Assembly (NCBI GenBank): GCA_050011095.1
Contig: JBEKJU010000282.1
Location: 1-6,472 of the forward strand
Direction of reading: 5' to 3'
DNA length: 6,472 bases
From: JBEKJU01 sp050011095
GTDB lineage: Bacteria > Desulfobacterota > Syntrophorhabdia > Syntrophorhabdales > WCHB1-27
Of the stretch, positions 1 through 5,847 are shown in pieces. The notes under the pieces were generated by a model that was given only the letters and a program-made list of their open reading frames with translations, searched no databases and was not told where the DNA came from. A program made the position numbers and the translations under genes. Position 1 is the stretch's first letter, and each line of letters begins with the position of its first letter.

Positions 1-390
1 CTCGGAATGTACCGGGATCTGATCGCCCTACGACGCAATCTGTCGGGTGTGACGCGGGGGTTGTGCGGTCAAAACGTCCATGTCTATCATTTCGACGACG
101 GGGCCAAGCTCATCGCTTTCCATCGCTGGGACAAACAGGGCCCCACCGACAGCGTCGTCGTGGTGGTCAATATGACGAATCAAAACCGCGATGGGTACCG
201 CATCGGTTTTCCGCGGGCCGGATTGTGGAAAACGCGCTTTAACAGTGACTCCTACAACTACGGCCCAAACTTTTACAATCATGCCACGCCTGACGTCGAA
301 ACTGACGGGGAAGGCGCCGACGGACTGCCCTGCTCGGGCGAAATCGGCATCGGGCCGTACACAGTGGTAATTTTCTCGCAGGATGAATAA
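1..390 (+). CDS. GH13 alpha-amylase / branching-enzyme-like protein, C-terminal fragment
   Basis: This is the 3' end of a gene whose start lies outside the window. The frame is open from base 1 (Leu-Gly before the first Met) to TAA at 388-390, about 129 residues. It begins with the last helix of a GH13 barrel (MYRDLIALRRNLSG) and continues into an all-beta C-terminal domain: HVYHFDDGAKLIAFHRW, then VVVVVNMTNQ, the strand pattern with a central VVVxN seen in alpha-amylase-family C-terminal domains. It ends at a last strand, GPYTVVIFSQ. The motif RFNSDSYNYGPNF resembles the tail of 1,4-alpha-glucan branching-type enzymes. The catalytic Asp/Glu/Asp lie upstream and are not visible, so branching enzyme, amylase or trehalose-type enzyme cannot be separated. 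A role in alpha-glucan (glycogen-like) metabolism is inferred from the family. No other sugar gene is visible nearby. Confidence 0.75.
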   Translation, partial: LGMYRDLIALRRNLSGVTRGLCGQNVHVYHFDDGAKLIAFHRWDKQGPTDSVVVVVNMTNQNRDGYRIGFPRAGLWKTRFNSDSYNYGPNFYNHATPDVETDGEGADGLPCSGEIGIGPYTVVIFSQDE

Positions 391-523
391 AGATTCTATC
401 GCCCTTGCGGCAGCAGGTTGACCTGATAATGACGTCCGTTGCTCATCCCTGTTATGCCAAGTCGCGTTGATGGGACAGTCGAGAAGAAGGACGGGCTGCT
501 CAACAATATGGCAAATAGGGTTC

Positions 524-551
524 GGGGCCTCTCCCCCGCCCCATAATTTTT
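524..551 (+). terminator. Weak candidate rho-independent terminator
   Basis: GGGGC (524-528) can pair with GCCCC (538-542), leaving a 9-nt C-rich loop, and ATAATTTTT follows with five T at 547-551. It lies about 135 nt after the GH13 stop and just before the next promoter, so it could isolate the two units. The stem is only 5 bp, so this is tentative. Confidence 0.3.
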
Positions 552-552
552 C

Positions 553-581
553 TTGAGAAACGGCGAGTAGCAGGATATAAT
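553..581 (+). promoter_or_regulatory. Sigma70-type promoter for the L,D-transpeptidase gene
   Basis: A TTGAGA -35 box (553-558, 5/6 to TTGACA) is followed after exactly 17 nt by a perfect TATAAT -10 box (576-581). Transcription would start near 588, leaving a short leader of about 17 nt that contains a ribosome site AGGTG at 592-596. No operator palindrome is obvious. This suggests constitutive housekeeping-sigma expression, possibly continuing into the next gene on the same strand. Confidence 0.75.
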
Positions 582-604
582 CGGTGTAATCAGGTGCTTT
601 GCCC

Positions 605-1126
605 ATGAACCGGACCTGCCGACATGTCCTTTTGCCCTTCGTCCTTTTCTGCCTCGTCATCATCATGTCTTTCCCATCGGCCGCGGAAGAACCCGCGCAC
701 CTCAAGGCGGACCGGGTGATCGTCCTGAAGAGCAAGAAGATCATGATGCTCATGAAGGGCAGCGAGGTGCTGAAGCAATACGAGATCGCCCTCGGGGAGA
801 ACCCCCAGGGCCACAAGGTGCGGGCAGGCGATTCCAGGACCCCCGAAGGGGATTACGTCCTCGACGGGAGAAATCCGAAAAGCAGATTCCACCGGTCCAT
901 ACACATTTCGTACCCCAACGGGAAGGATATGCTCAACGCGGCGATGCTAGGTGTGCCGCCCGGCGGCAATATCATGATCCATGGCCTGCCGAACGGCATG
1001 GGCTGGGTAGGCGAGCTCCATGCGCTCTTGAACTGGACCGATGGATGCATTGCGGTCACGAACGAGGAGATGGACGAGATTTGGGAGTCCGTGCCGGACG
1101 GCACACCAATCCGGATCGAGTTTTAG
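605..1126 (+). CDS. Exported L,D-transpeptidase (YkuD / ErfK family)
   Basis: Predicted product is 173 aa. I start at ATG 605 because AGGTG at 592-596 is 8 nt upstream; the in-frame TTG at 599 would be too close to it. The N-terminus is a signal peptide: MNRTCRH, a hydrophobic core to about residue 21, and a likely signal peptidase I site after PSAA (about residue 27). The rest is one YkuD catalytic domain. The signature is visible as IMIHGLPNG (His126) and NWTDGCIAVTNEEMDEIW with the nucleophile Cys148. The His of the usual [S/T]HGC motif is Asp here, a variant I associate with ErfK-like proteins. Such enzymes use a cysteine acyl intermediate to make 3-3 peptidoglycan cross-links or attach proteins to peptidoglycan in the periplasm. 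No LysM domain is present, so the exact substrate is open. The downstream membrane-protein gene starts 94 nt later on the same strand. Confidence 0.9.
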   Translation: MNRTCRHVLLPFVLFCLVIIMSFPSAAEEPAHLKADRVIVLKSKKIMMLMKGSEVLKQYEIALGENPQGHKVRAGDSRTPEGDYVLDGRNPKSRFHRSIHISYPNGKDMLNAAMLGVPPGGNIMIHGLPNGMGWVGELHALLNWTDGCIAVTNEEMDEIWESVPDGTPIRIEF

Positions 1127-1220
1127 CGTCCCCATAGCGCGATAGGGCAGGGTGGCCGGCCTTCATCGGGCCTTCTCCTGCTTTTCGGCCTCCAGGGATT
1201 ACAATGAGAAAAGGGAAGCC

Positions 1221-1559
1221 ATGCACATTCTGATCAACTGGTTCGTAACGACGGTCGCCATCCTCATTTCCGCCTACCTCCTGCCCGGCGTTGCGGTGCG
1301 GAGCCTCGGCGCCGCCATCGTCACCGCCCTTGTCCTCGGTCTCATCAATGCCATTATCAGGCCGATCCTCATACTTCTGACTTTCCCCCTCACCATCCTC
1401 ACTCTCGGACTTTTCATCTTTATACTGAACGCCCTCCTCGTCCTTTTGACGAGCGCCATCGTCTCCGGCTTCGAGGTTCGGGGCTTCTGGTGGGCCCTTC
1501 TGTTCAGCCTCGTTTTCTCGGCGGTAAGCTTCGTGCTCCATCGCATAGTCCCCGCCTGA
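1221..1559 (+). CDS. PF04020 / YvlD-type four-helix membrane protein (annotated 'phage holin family')
   Basis: Predicted product is 112 aa. I chose ATG 1221 (MHILINWF) over longer in-frame starts because GAAAAGGGAAG lies just before it and family members start at this point. Almost the whole protein is hydrophobic, with about four membrane helices: residues 4-22, 27-48, 49-77 and 88-108. The loop NAIIRPILILLTFPLTILTLGLF is the hallmark of the PF04020 family (YvlD-like, formerly DUF360), followed by FILNALLVLL and GFEVRGFWWALL. Despite the database name 'phage holin family', these proteins are common chromosomal inner-membrane proteins of unknown function, and there is no lysis gene or prophage here. 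It follows the L,D-transpeptidase on the same strand after 94 nt and may share its transcript. The next gene converges from the other strand 17 nt after its stop. Confidence 0.88.
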   Translation: MHILINWFVTTVAILISAYLLPGVAVRSLGAAIVTALVLGLINAIIRPILILLTFPLTILTLGLFIFILNALLVLLTSAIVSGFEVRGFWWALLFSLVFSAVSFVLHRIVPA

Positions 1560-1576
1560 TGCCGAGTCGCCCGCAA

Positions 1577-2941
1577 TTACCGGGCTTTGCAAGTAGGTAC
1601 AGGTAAACACGCACGCCCGGTTGTTTCATTCGTAAACACTAAGGGCTCGGAAGGAAATAAATGAGTCAGATGGCGAAGGATTTTTGGCCGATCGGCGAGG
1701 CGCGGAAAGGCCAAATGTACTGGATGTACATGACCTTTTCGCAACGAAGCGGGCGGACACGTTTTCGTCACCCGTTCGAGCTTGTCCTTTCGGACAATAA
1801 AATCGACCTCTATGCCCACGACCCCTTTTCCGGGAAAGATGAACTTCGGCTCGAAGGCGAAGGCCATACCCTCCTTGAGGACCATCTTGTGCCGTGCCGT
1901 TATGACGGGCAGTTCATTGATCTCGAGACCGAGCCCGTGGCCGATGAATGATACCTGGTCCGCGCCGAACCCCATGAAATGCGCCCCGAGTCCCGCCCTT
2001 TTCACCTTGTCGGCAGCCCTCAGGAATAAATCGGTGCAGTCCACGCCCTCTTTTCCGAAAACCTCCGTATCTTCCACTATCTCCCTCGCGACGTCATAGG
2101 GCCTCCGGAAGGTCTCTTCGAGGTCTCCCACCACGTAGGACCTCGTCTCGTCGGTGATATAGCCGTTGTAACCGCCACCGTAATCGACCAATACGGGGAT
2201 TCCCCTTTGCACTGTCTTCATCGAGGAGCCCTGGGCAATCGCCGGGGTCACGCCGATACCCGCGACAGGCACATCGCCGGCAGAGGCAATCGTTCCCGAA
2301 TAGCCTGACGTCACGTAGATGCTCATCATTTCCTGGTTGAGGCCCCGCATCCTCAGCAACCCCTGGTGGCCCTGCCTCCTGCCCACGGCAATGAGGGCCG
2401 CGTCGATATCCACCTCCCTCACGCCCTCCCTGATGACCTCCGGCGCGTGCACGAAAACCGCCTCGCAGATCGCCCCCGATTTCCTTATCTGCTCCAGCTC
2501 GAAAGGGCTTTTCACGACCCTGAGTCCCTTGATAAGCCCTGAGATATCGGTAAAGTTATCGAAGCCCGCGCCCTTCACGAATCGTTGAAAAACGCCGACG
2601 GGAACGACGTCGAACTCCATGCCGCCTCTACCCCTGAGAACGCCTTTCTCCTTGAGCATGCGCCATATCTGGCTGTCGCCCTTTGCCTCGATGATCGGAA
2701 GGGACGTCTCCTCGCGAGCCCGTTCAACGCTCCTCTGGACGAAATAGAGGGGTGGTTCTCCATCCAGGGTGACGACCAGGGTGGCCTTCTGGATGGAGCC
2801 GGTGAAATAGAAAAGATCGACGTGCTGCAAGATCACGCAGAAATCGATCCCTGATTCCGCCATAAGCATTTTAAGACCGGCGATCCTCGCGTCGATTTCC
2901 TCTTTCGGCGTGGGATCACCTGCCCCGAACTTCAGCGACAT
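1577..2941 (-). CDS. M24-family metallopeptidase (Xaa-Pro peptidase-like) with a repeat-derived C-terminal tail
   Basis: The product is 454 aa as encoded; about 394 are native. Residues about 15-150 form a creatinase/prolidase-type N-terminal domain and about 155-392 the pita-bread M24 domain. All five metal ligands are visible: Asp253 (LVDYGGGYNGY), Asp264 (ITDETRS), His335 (IGHGLGLE), Glu364 (AFEPKF) and Glu378 (VGIEVDF). The second conserved histidine of classic prolidases (VHE) is Asn342 here (INELP), so true Xaa-Pro peptidase activity is uncertain. The native protein seems to stop soon after KLERVTKT. From codon 395 the frame enters a palindromic repeat (40 codons) and then 20 flanking codons before TAA, giving a 60-residue unrelated tail rich in His, Pro and Arg. 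The start ATG at 2941 lies 26 nt inside the end of proS and has GGGGAGGGTGG upstream, indicating translational coupling. I infer a cytosolic enzyme, possibly still active because the domain is complete. Confidence 0.85.
   Translation of the reverse strand: MSLKFGAGDPTPKEEIDARIAGLKMLMAESGIDFCVILQHVDLFYFTGSIQKATLVVTLDGEPPLYFVQRSVERAREETSLPIIEAKGDSQIWRMLKEKGVLRGRGGMEFDVVPVGVFQRFVKGAGFDNFTDISGLIKGLRVVKSPFELEQIRKSGAICEAVFVHAPEVIREGVREVDIDAALIAVGRRQGHQGLLRMRGLNQEMMSIYVTSGYSGTIASAGDVPVAGIGVTPAIAQGSSMKTVQRGIPVLVDYGGGYNGYITDETRSYVVGDLEETFRRPYDVAREIVEDTEVFGKEGVDCTDLFLRAADKVKRAGLGAHFMGFGADQVSFIGHGLGLEINELPVITARHKMVLKEGMAFAFEPKFIFPGKGVVGIEVDFIVRKDKLERVTKTCPPASLRKGHVHPVHLAFPRLADRPKILRHLTHLFPSEPLVFTNETTGRACLPVPTCKAR
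1579..1625 (+). terminator. Possible terminator between convergent genes
   Basis: ACCGGGC at 1579-1585 is the exact inverse of GCCCGGT at 1615-1621, with 29 nt between them, followed by TGTTTC. It lies just after the membrane-protein stop and could end that transcript. The long loop and short T-run make it weak. The M24 tail now reads through it on the other strand. Confidence 0.25.
1640..1759 (-). repeat. Palindromic MITE-like repeat, copy 1 (truncated)
   Basis: Bases 1685-1759 are identical, as reverse complement, to 6398-6472 (75/75). Bases 1640-1674 also resemble 6354-6388 in direct orientation (27/35), which shows they are the opposite terminal inverted repeat of the same element. The centre is ATGTAC (1715-1720), a 5-nt loop, then GTACAT (1726-1731). 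This copy has one terminus (AAGGGCTCGG) and the centre but lacks about 44 nt of the other arm, because it joins directly to the M24 coding sequence at 1759/1760. No transposase is encoded. GTAAACAC abuts its outer end (1632-1639) and occurs again at 1603-1610, so the flanking DNA may itself be repetitive. Confidence 0.8.
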
Positions 2942-4625
2942 GTTCCACCACCCTCCCCAGAATGTCTTCTTTTCGCACCGTTACGGGCGCCTTCTCCGTG
3001 CGGACCTTGATATCCACGTTCCCCTCTTTCAGTCCCCTCTCGCCGATTGTCACGCGCAGGGGGATTCCGATGAGATCGCAATCCTTGAACTTGACGCCCG
3101 GTCTCTCCTCCCTGTCGTCGAGGATCGTGTCAATCCCGTTTGCGAGGAGCGCCCTGTAGAGGGTGTTCGCCAGTTCCATGCTTTCTCCATGGGACGTGTT
3201 GACGGGCAGGACCTCCACTTCAAAGGGCGCAATGGCAAAAGGCAGGGTCATGCCGTTCTCGTCGTGGTTCTGCTCTATTGCGGCCGCAACGGTCCTGCCC
3301 ACCCCGATGCCGTAGCAACCCATGACCATCAGCCGGTCCGTCCCTTCCGAATCGAGGAAGACGGCGTGCATGGCCTCGCTGTATTTGGTTCCCAGCTTGA
3401 ATATGTGGCCCACCTCGATGCCCCGTGTCGCAACAAGCGCACCCCCGCAGCGCGGACAGGCGTCTCCTGCCGCGGCGACCTTCAGGTCGCAGTAGCCCTC
3501 GACCTTGAAATCGCCTGTATTGACATCGGCGATATGGACGTCCTTTTCGTTCCCGCCTACGACGAAATCCTCCATGGAGACGAGGTCCCTGTCGGCATAG
3601 AGCGGGATGTCGAGACCCAGTGGTCCCGAGAAGCCGAGAGGACCGCCCGTTGCCTGCTCGATCGTCGCATCATCGGCAAGCTCCACAAATGTGAAAGACA
3701 GGACGTTTTTCAGCTTGGTCGGGTTGACCTCCCTGTCTCCCGCCACGAGGACCCCGACAGTCCCCCTGTCCGTGGTGAAAAGCATCGTCTTCACGAGGCT
3801 GCGGGCCGGAACGCCAAGAAACCGGGCCACGTCCTCGACGCGCTTCTTGCCCGGCGTAGGGACGCGCCTGTACGATCCGCTCTTCTTTCCAGCCTGGGCA
3901 GCCACCTTTCCGACCTCGGCCCGCTCCAGGTTGGCCGCATAGCCGCACGACTCGCAGGAGATGATCACATCCTCACCCGTATCGGCGAGGACCATGAATT
4001 CGTGCGAAAATTTTCCGCCTATCTCTCCCGTGTCCGCCTCAACCGCCCTGAACCGGAGGCCGCATCGTCTAAAGATGTTTTCGTAGGCGTCGAACATGGC
4101 CATGTAGCTTTTCTCGGCCCCCCGTTCATCCGCGTCGAAGCTGTAGGCGTCCTTCATCACGAACTCCCTCGACCGCATCACGCCGAACCGGGGCCGGATC
4201 TCATCGCGGAATTTCGTCTGTATCTGGTAGAGGGTCAGGGGTAGTTCCCGGTACGAGCGCACCTCCTTCCTGACGAGGTCGGTGATGACCTCCTCGTGGG
4301 TGGGGGCGAGACATAACTCCCTCTCGTTCCGGTCCTTGAAGCGGAGCAGCTCCTTGCCGTAAAGGTCCCACCGCCCGCTCTCTACCCATAGCTCCTTCGG
4401 CTGAACAGAGGGCATCAGGATCTCCTGGGCGTCCTTCCCGTCCATCTCCTGCCTGATGATCCGCTCCACCTTCCGCAGTGATCTCAGGCCGAGGGGGAGC
4501 CACGTGTATATACCGGAGGAGAGCCTCCTGATAAAGCCTGCCCGCAGCATGAGCCGATGGCTTACTACCTCCGCCTCCTTCGGCTCCTCCTTCGTGGTGG
4601 GAATGAACATCCGCGAAAATAGCAT
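2916..4625 (-). CDS. proS: Prolyl-tRNA synthetase, bacterial type with editing domain
   Basis: The 569-aa product has the usual length for bacterial class IIa ProRS, which charges tRNA-Pro with proline in the cytosol. Domains in order: motif 1 region AGFIRRLSSGIYTWLPLG (29-46); proline-site loop LAPTHEE (106-112); motif 2 FRDEIRPRFG with REFVMKDAYSF (139-163); a YbaK-like inserted editing domain at about 255-385, with Lys279 in SLVKTMLF at the position of the known editing lysine; motif 3 MGCYGIGVGRTVAA (435-448); and a C-terminal anticodon-binding domain (about 465-565). Two cysteine pairs, C224-x2-C227 and C390-x2-C393, bracket the editing domain and may bind zinc or brace it, as in many anaerobe ProRS sequences. 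The start ATG 4625 matches the family N-terminus (MLFSRMFIPTTKE) and has GGGGG about 6 nt upstream. The gene begins 46 nt after the rhodanese stop (TAG read) and overlaps the M24 start by 26 nt, so the three genes are probably one operon. Confidence 0.97.
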   Translation of the reverse strand: MLFSRMFIPTTKEEPKEAEVVSHRLMLRAGFIRRLSSGIYTWLPLGLRSLRKVERIIRQEMDGKDAQEILMPSVQPKELWVESGRWDLYGKELLRFKDRNERELCLAPTHEEVITDLVRKEVRSYRELPLTLYQIQTKFRDEIRPRFGVMRSREFVMKDAYSFDADERGAEKSYMAMFDAYENIFRRCGLRFRAVEADTGEIGGKFSHEFMVLADTGEDVIISCESCGYAANLERAEVGKVAAQAGKKSGSYRRVPTPGKKRVEDVARFLGVPARSLVKTMLFTTDRGTVGVLVAGDREVNPTKLKNVLSFTFVELADDATIEQATGGPLGFSGPLGLDIPLYADRDLVSMEDFVVGGNEKDVHIADVNTGDFKVEGYCDLKVAAAGDACPRCGGALVATRGIEVGHIFKLGTKYSEAMHAVFLDSEGTDRLMVMGCYGIGVGRTVAAAIEQNHDENGMTLPFAIAPFEVEVLPVNTSHGESMELANTLYRALLANGIDTILDDREERPGVKFKDCDLIGIPLRVTIGERGLKEGNVDIKVRTEKAPVTVRKEDILGRVVEHVAEVRGR

Positions 4626-4671
4626 TGTTTACCCCCGGCAATCTTCCTGTTTTAGACGTCTTTGCGTGAGG

Positions 4672-5088
4672 CTATTTCTCGACGTTATAGCCTTTGGCTA
4701 CCCATGCGGGGAAACCGCGTGCAAACGTGTGAACCTTCAGGTACCCGATCCTCTCCGCCACGCCCGCGGCGTATTTGCTCGGCTCTCAGCCGAACCCCCT
4801 GCAGTAAAAGACAAGCTCGACGGTCTTGTCAGAGGGCAGGAGCGCGGCCAGGGCGTCGAATCTGTGAGGCGGAATGTTTATCGCACCGGGCAGATGACCC
4901 TGCCTGTACTCATATTCGGTCCTCGTGTCCACAACGACAAGCGCCCGTCTCTGCTCTATTATCTGCTTGAGCTGGTCGGCGCTCAGGTCCCTGACGGGCC
5001 GGGGCGGCAGGCCGGCCGTCGCGCACGAGAACGATAGAAGGGCTGCCAGAAGACAGAGAGAAATGTATACATGAGGTCCTCGCTTCAT
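4672..5088 (-). CDS. Exported rhodanese-like protein with in-frame TGA: candidate selenoprotein
   Basis: Read from ATG 5088, the frame meets TGA at 4786-4788 after 100 codons, then stays open for 37 more codons to TAG at 4672-4674. Reading TGA as Sec gives 138 aa and a complete rhodanese domain. Visible parts: a charged N-terminus and hydrophobic segment (1-21), then SCATAG, which fits either a poor lipobox at Cys22 or signal peptidase I cleavage after ATA; the CH2A-type motif VVVDTRTEYEYRQGHLPGAINIP (51-73; Asp54, Arg56, Gly64-His65); strand LVFYC with catalytic Cys96; loop CRGFG-U101-EPS; then a helix and GFPAWVAKGY, the normal domain end. Relatives with CxGxxCxxS have Cys at the TGA position. 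A hairpin follows the TGA. Sec at this site would suit a periplasmic sulfur-transfer or thiol-redox role; substrate unknown. The alternatives are a nonsense mutation, a sequencing error, or a 100-aa truncated product. The gene heads a probable operon with proS and the M24 gene. Confidence 0.72.
4759..4773 (-). promoter_or_regulatory. Candidate bacterial SECIS hairpin
   Basis: On the minus-strand RNA, UACGCC pairs with GGCGUG (5 Watson-Crick pairs plus a terminal U-G), closing the 3-nt loop GCG. The stem begins 12 nt after the UGA at 4788-4786 and the loop begins 18 nt after it. Known bSECIS elements lie within the coding region just after the UGA, with a small loop that has G in its first two positions. 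A second fold, CGCC with GGCG and an 8-nt loop, is also possible in this GC-rich stretch. SelB binding is inferred only. Confidence 0.5.
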
Positions 5089-5385
5089 TCGTGTAATGTA
5101 ACAAAAAACAGATTCATTGTCACTAACAACCGGCTGGATACCGGGATCGGTTACCAGGTACGCACATCAGGAGACCTTTTTTCTTGCAGAGGGAGAGAGC
5201 CGCAGCGGCGGGACGACATTATTGATTGCAATGCCATGGCCACTCGGGCAAAATATCCTATCCAGGGTCACCATGACATTTCTTCGCGAAGGTATTATTT
5301 TTTCACTAGGAACAGACAGCCAATAGTTTGGGCTTGGTTTTTCTCTCGCCGATATAGGATAAGAATAGACCCAAAAGGAGAAGCT
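5089..5385. other. Divergent intergenic region, rhodanese / bfr
   Basis: This 297-nt spacer separates the two divergent units. It contains the minus-strand promoter candidate near the rhodanese gene, a perfect 10-bp palindrome CTTCGCGAAG (5282-5291) followed by an AT-rich stretch with TATTAT (5293-5298), and AAGGAG at 5375-5380 before bfr. I see no convincing -35/-10 pair for bfr and no good Fur box. No small gene is supported. Confidence 0.5.
5095..5123 (-). promoter_or_regulatory. Candidate promoter for the rhodanese-proS-M24 operon
   Basis: Read on the minus strand, GTGACA (5123-5118, 5/6 to TTGACA) is followed by 17 nt and TACATT (5100-5095, 4/6 to TATAAT). Only 6 nt separate the -10 box from the ATG at 5088, so transcription would begin at or next to the start codon. 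No Shine-Dalgarno sequence is visible before the ATG, which fits a leaderless message. Confidence 0.45.
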
Positions 5386-5847
5386 ATGAGCAAGAGGGTG
5401 ATCGAATTGCTGAACCAGGCACGGGCGCATGAGCTGGGAGTAATTTCCCAGTACATGATCCACCACTACGAACTGGAAGACAAGGATTACGGCAAACTGG
5501 CTTCGACATTGAAAGGGATTGCCGTTACTGAGATGAAGCATGCGGAGAAATTGGCCGACAGGATTCTGTTCCTCAATGGGGAGCCTCTTTCAAGACCCGC
5601 CGGAGAGGCGGTGAAGGGCCAGGAAATTACCGACATGCTCAAGACGGATATCGCCCTGGAGTCGGATGTGATAGGCTTTTACAATGAGGCGGCCGTACTC
5701 TGCGCCGCCGAAAAAGACCAGGTCTCGAAGGATCTTTTCGAAGACCTCCTCAAGGACGAGGAGGAGCATCTCAACACGTTTGAGAATACCAGAAACCTTA
5801 TCGGCACGCTGGGCGCGCCTTATCTGACGAGCCTCACAGGTAAGTGA
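5386..5847 (+). CDS. bfr: Bacterioferritin (haem-type ferritin)
   Basis: The product is 153 aa. Start ATG 5386 is chosen because AAGGAG (5375-5380) is 5 nt upstream and the protein then begins like the family; the frame stays open further upstream without homology. It is a four-helix-bundle ferritin. All six ferroxidase ligands are visible: Glu16 (AHELG), Glu49 and His52 (TEMKHAE), Glu92 (ALESDV), Glu125 and His128 (DEEEHL). Each is offset by two residues from E. coli Bfr (18, 51, 54, 94, 127, 130). Met50 matches the haem-ligating Met52, so intersubunit haem is likely. The 24-subunit cytosolic shell oxidises Fe(II) with O2 or peroxide and stores it as a mineral core, limiting oxidative damage, which suits an anaerobe meeting oxygen. 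It is transcribed away from the rhodanese operon and appears to be monocistronic. Confidence 0.93.
   Translation: MSKRVIELLNQARAHELGVISQYMIHHYELEDKDYGKLASTLKGIAVTEMKHAEKLADRILFLNGEPLSRPAGEAVKGQEITDMLKTDIALESDVIGFYNEAAVLCAAEKDQVSKDLFEDLLKDEEEHLNTFENTRNLIGTLGAPYLTSLTGK

Noticed and set aside
599..604. Earlier TTG start for the transpeptidase
   Set aside because: The ribosome site AGGTG at 592-596 would be only 2 nt away, against 8 nt for ATG 605.
28..816. Long open frame on the minus strand across the GH13 end and the transpeptidase start
   Set aside because: No recognisable protein features. It is antisense to two well-supported genes, as is common in GC-rich DNA.
1221..1559. Prophage holin / lysis cassette
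   Set aside because: The PF04020 name is misleading. No endolysin, tail or integrase gene is nearby, and the family is common in ordinary chromosomes.
1661..1951. Open frame on + starting in the repeat (MSQMAKDFWPIG...)
   Set aside because: It starts inside the palindromic repeat and then runs antisense to the M24 gene; no ribosome site or homology.
2910..4244. 444-codon open frame on + opposite proS
   Set aside because: It mirrors the proS codons, has no domain-like sequence, and proS motifs are unmistakable on the other strand.
4786..5088. Rhodanese gene as a simple 100-aa protein or a pseudogene
   Set aside because: The frame past the TGA is intact and ends the domain normally, and a hairpin follows, so readthrough explains the sequence better. 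Pseudogene or sequencing error remains possible.
5351..5369. Fur box before bfr (GATATAGGATAAGAATAGA)
   Set aside because: Only about 8 of 19 positions match the Fur consensus, not better than chance in an AT-rich leader.
5071..5385. 105-codon N-terminal extension of bacterioferritin
   Set aside because: The extension has no ferritin-like sequence, and AAGGAG stands right before ATG 5386, where the family begins.
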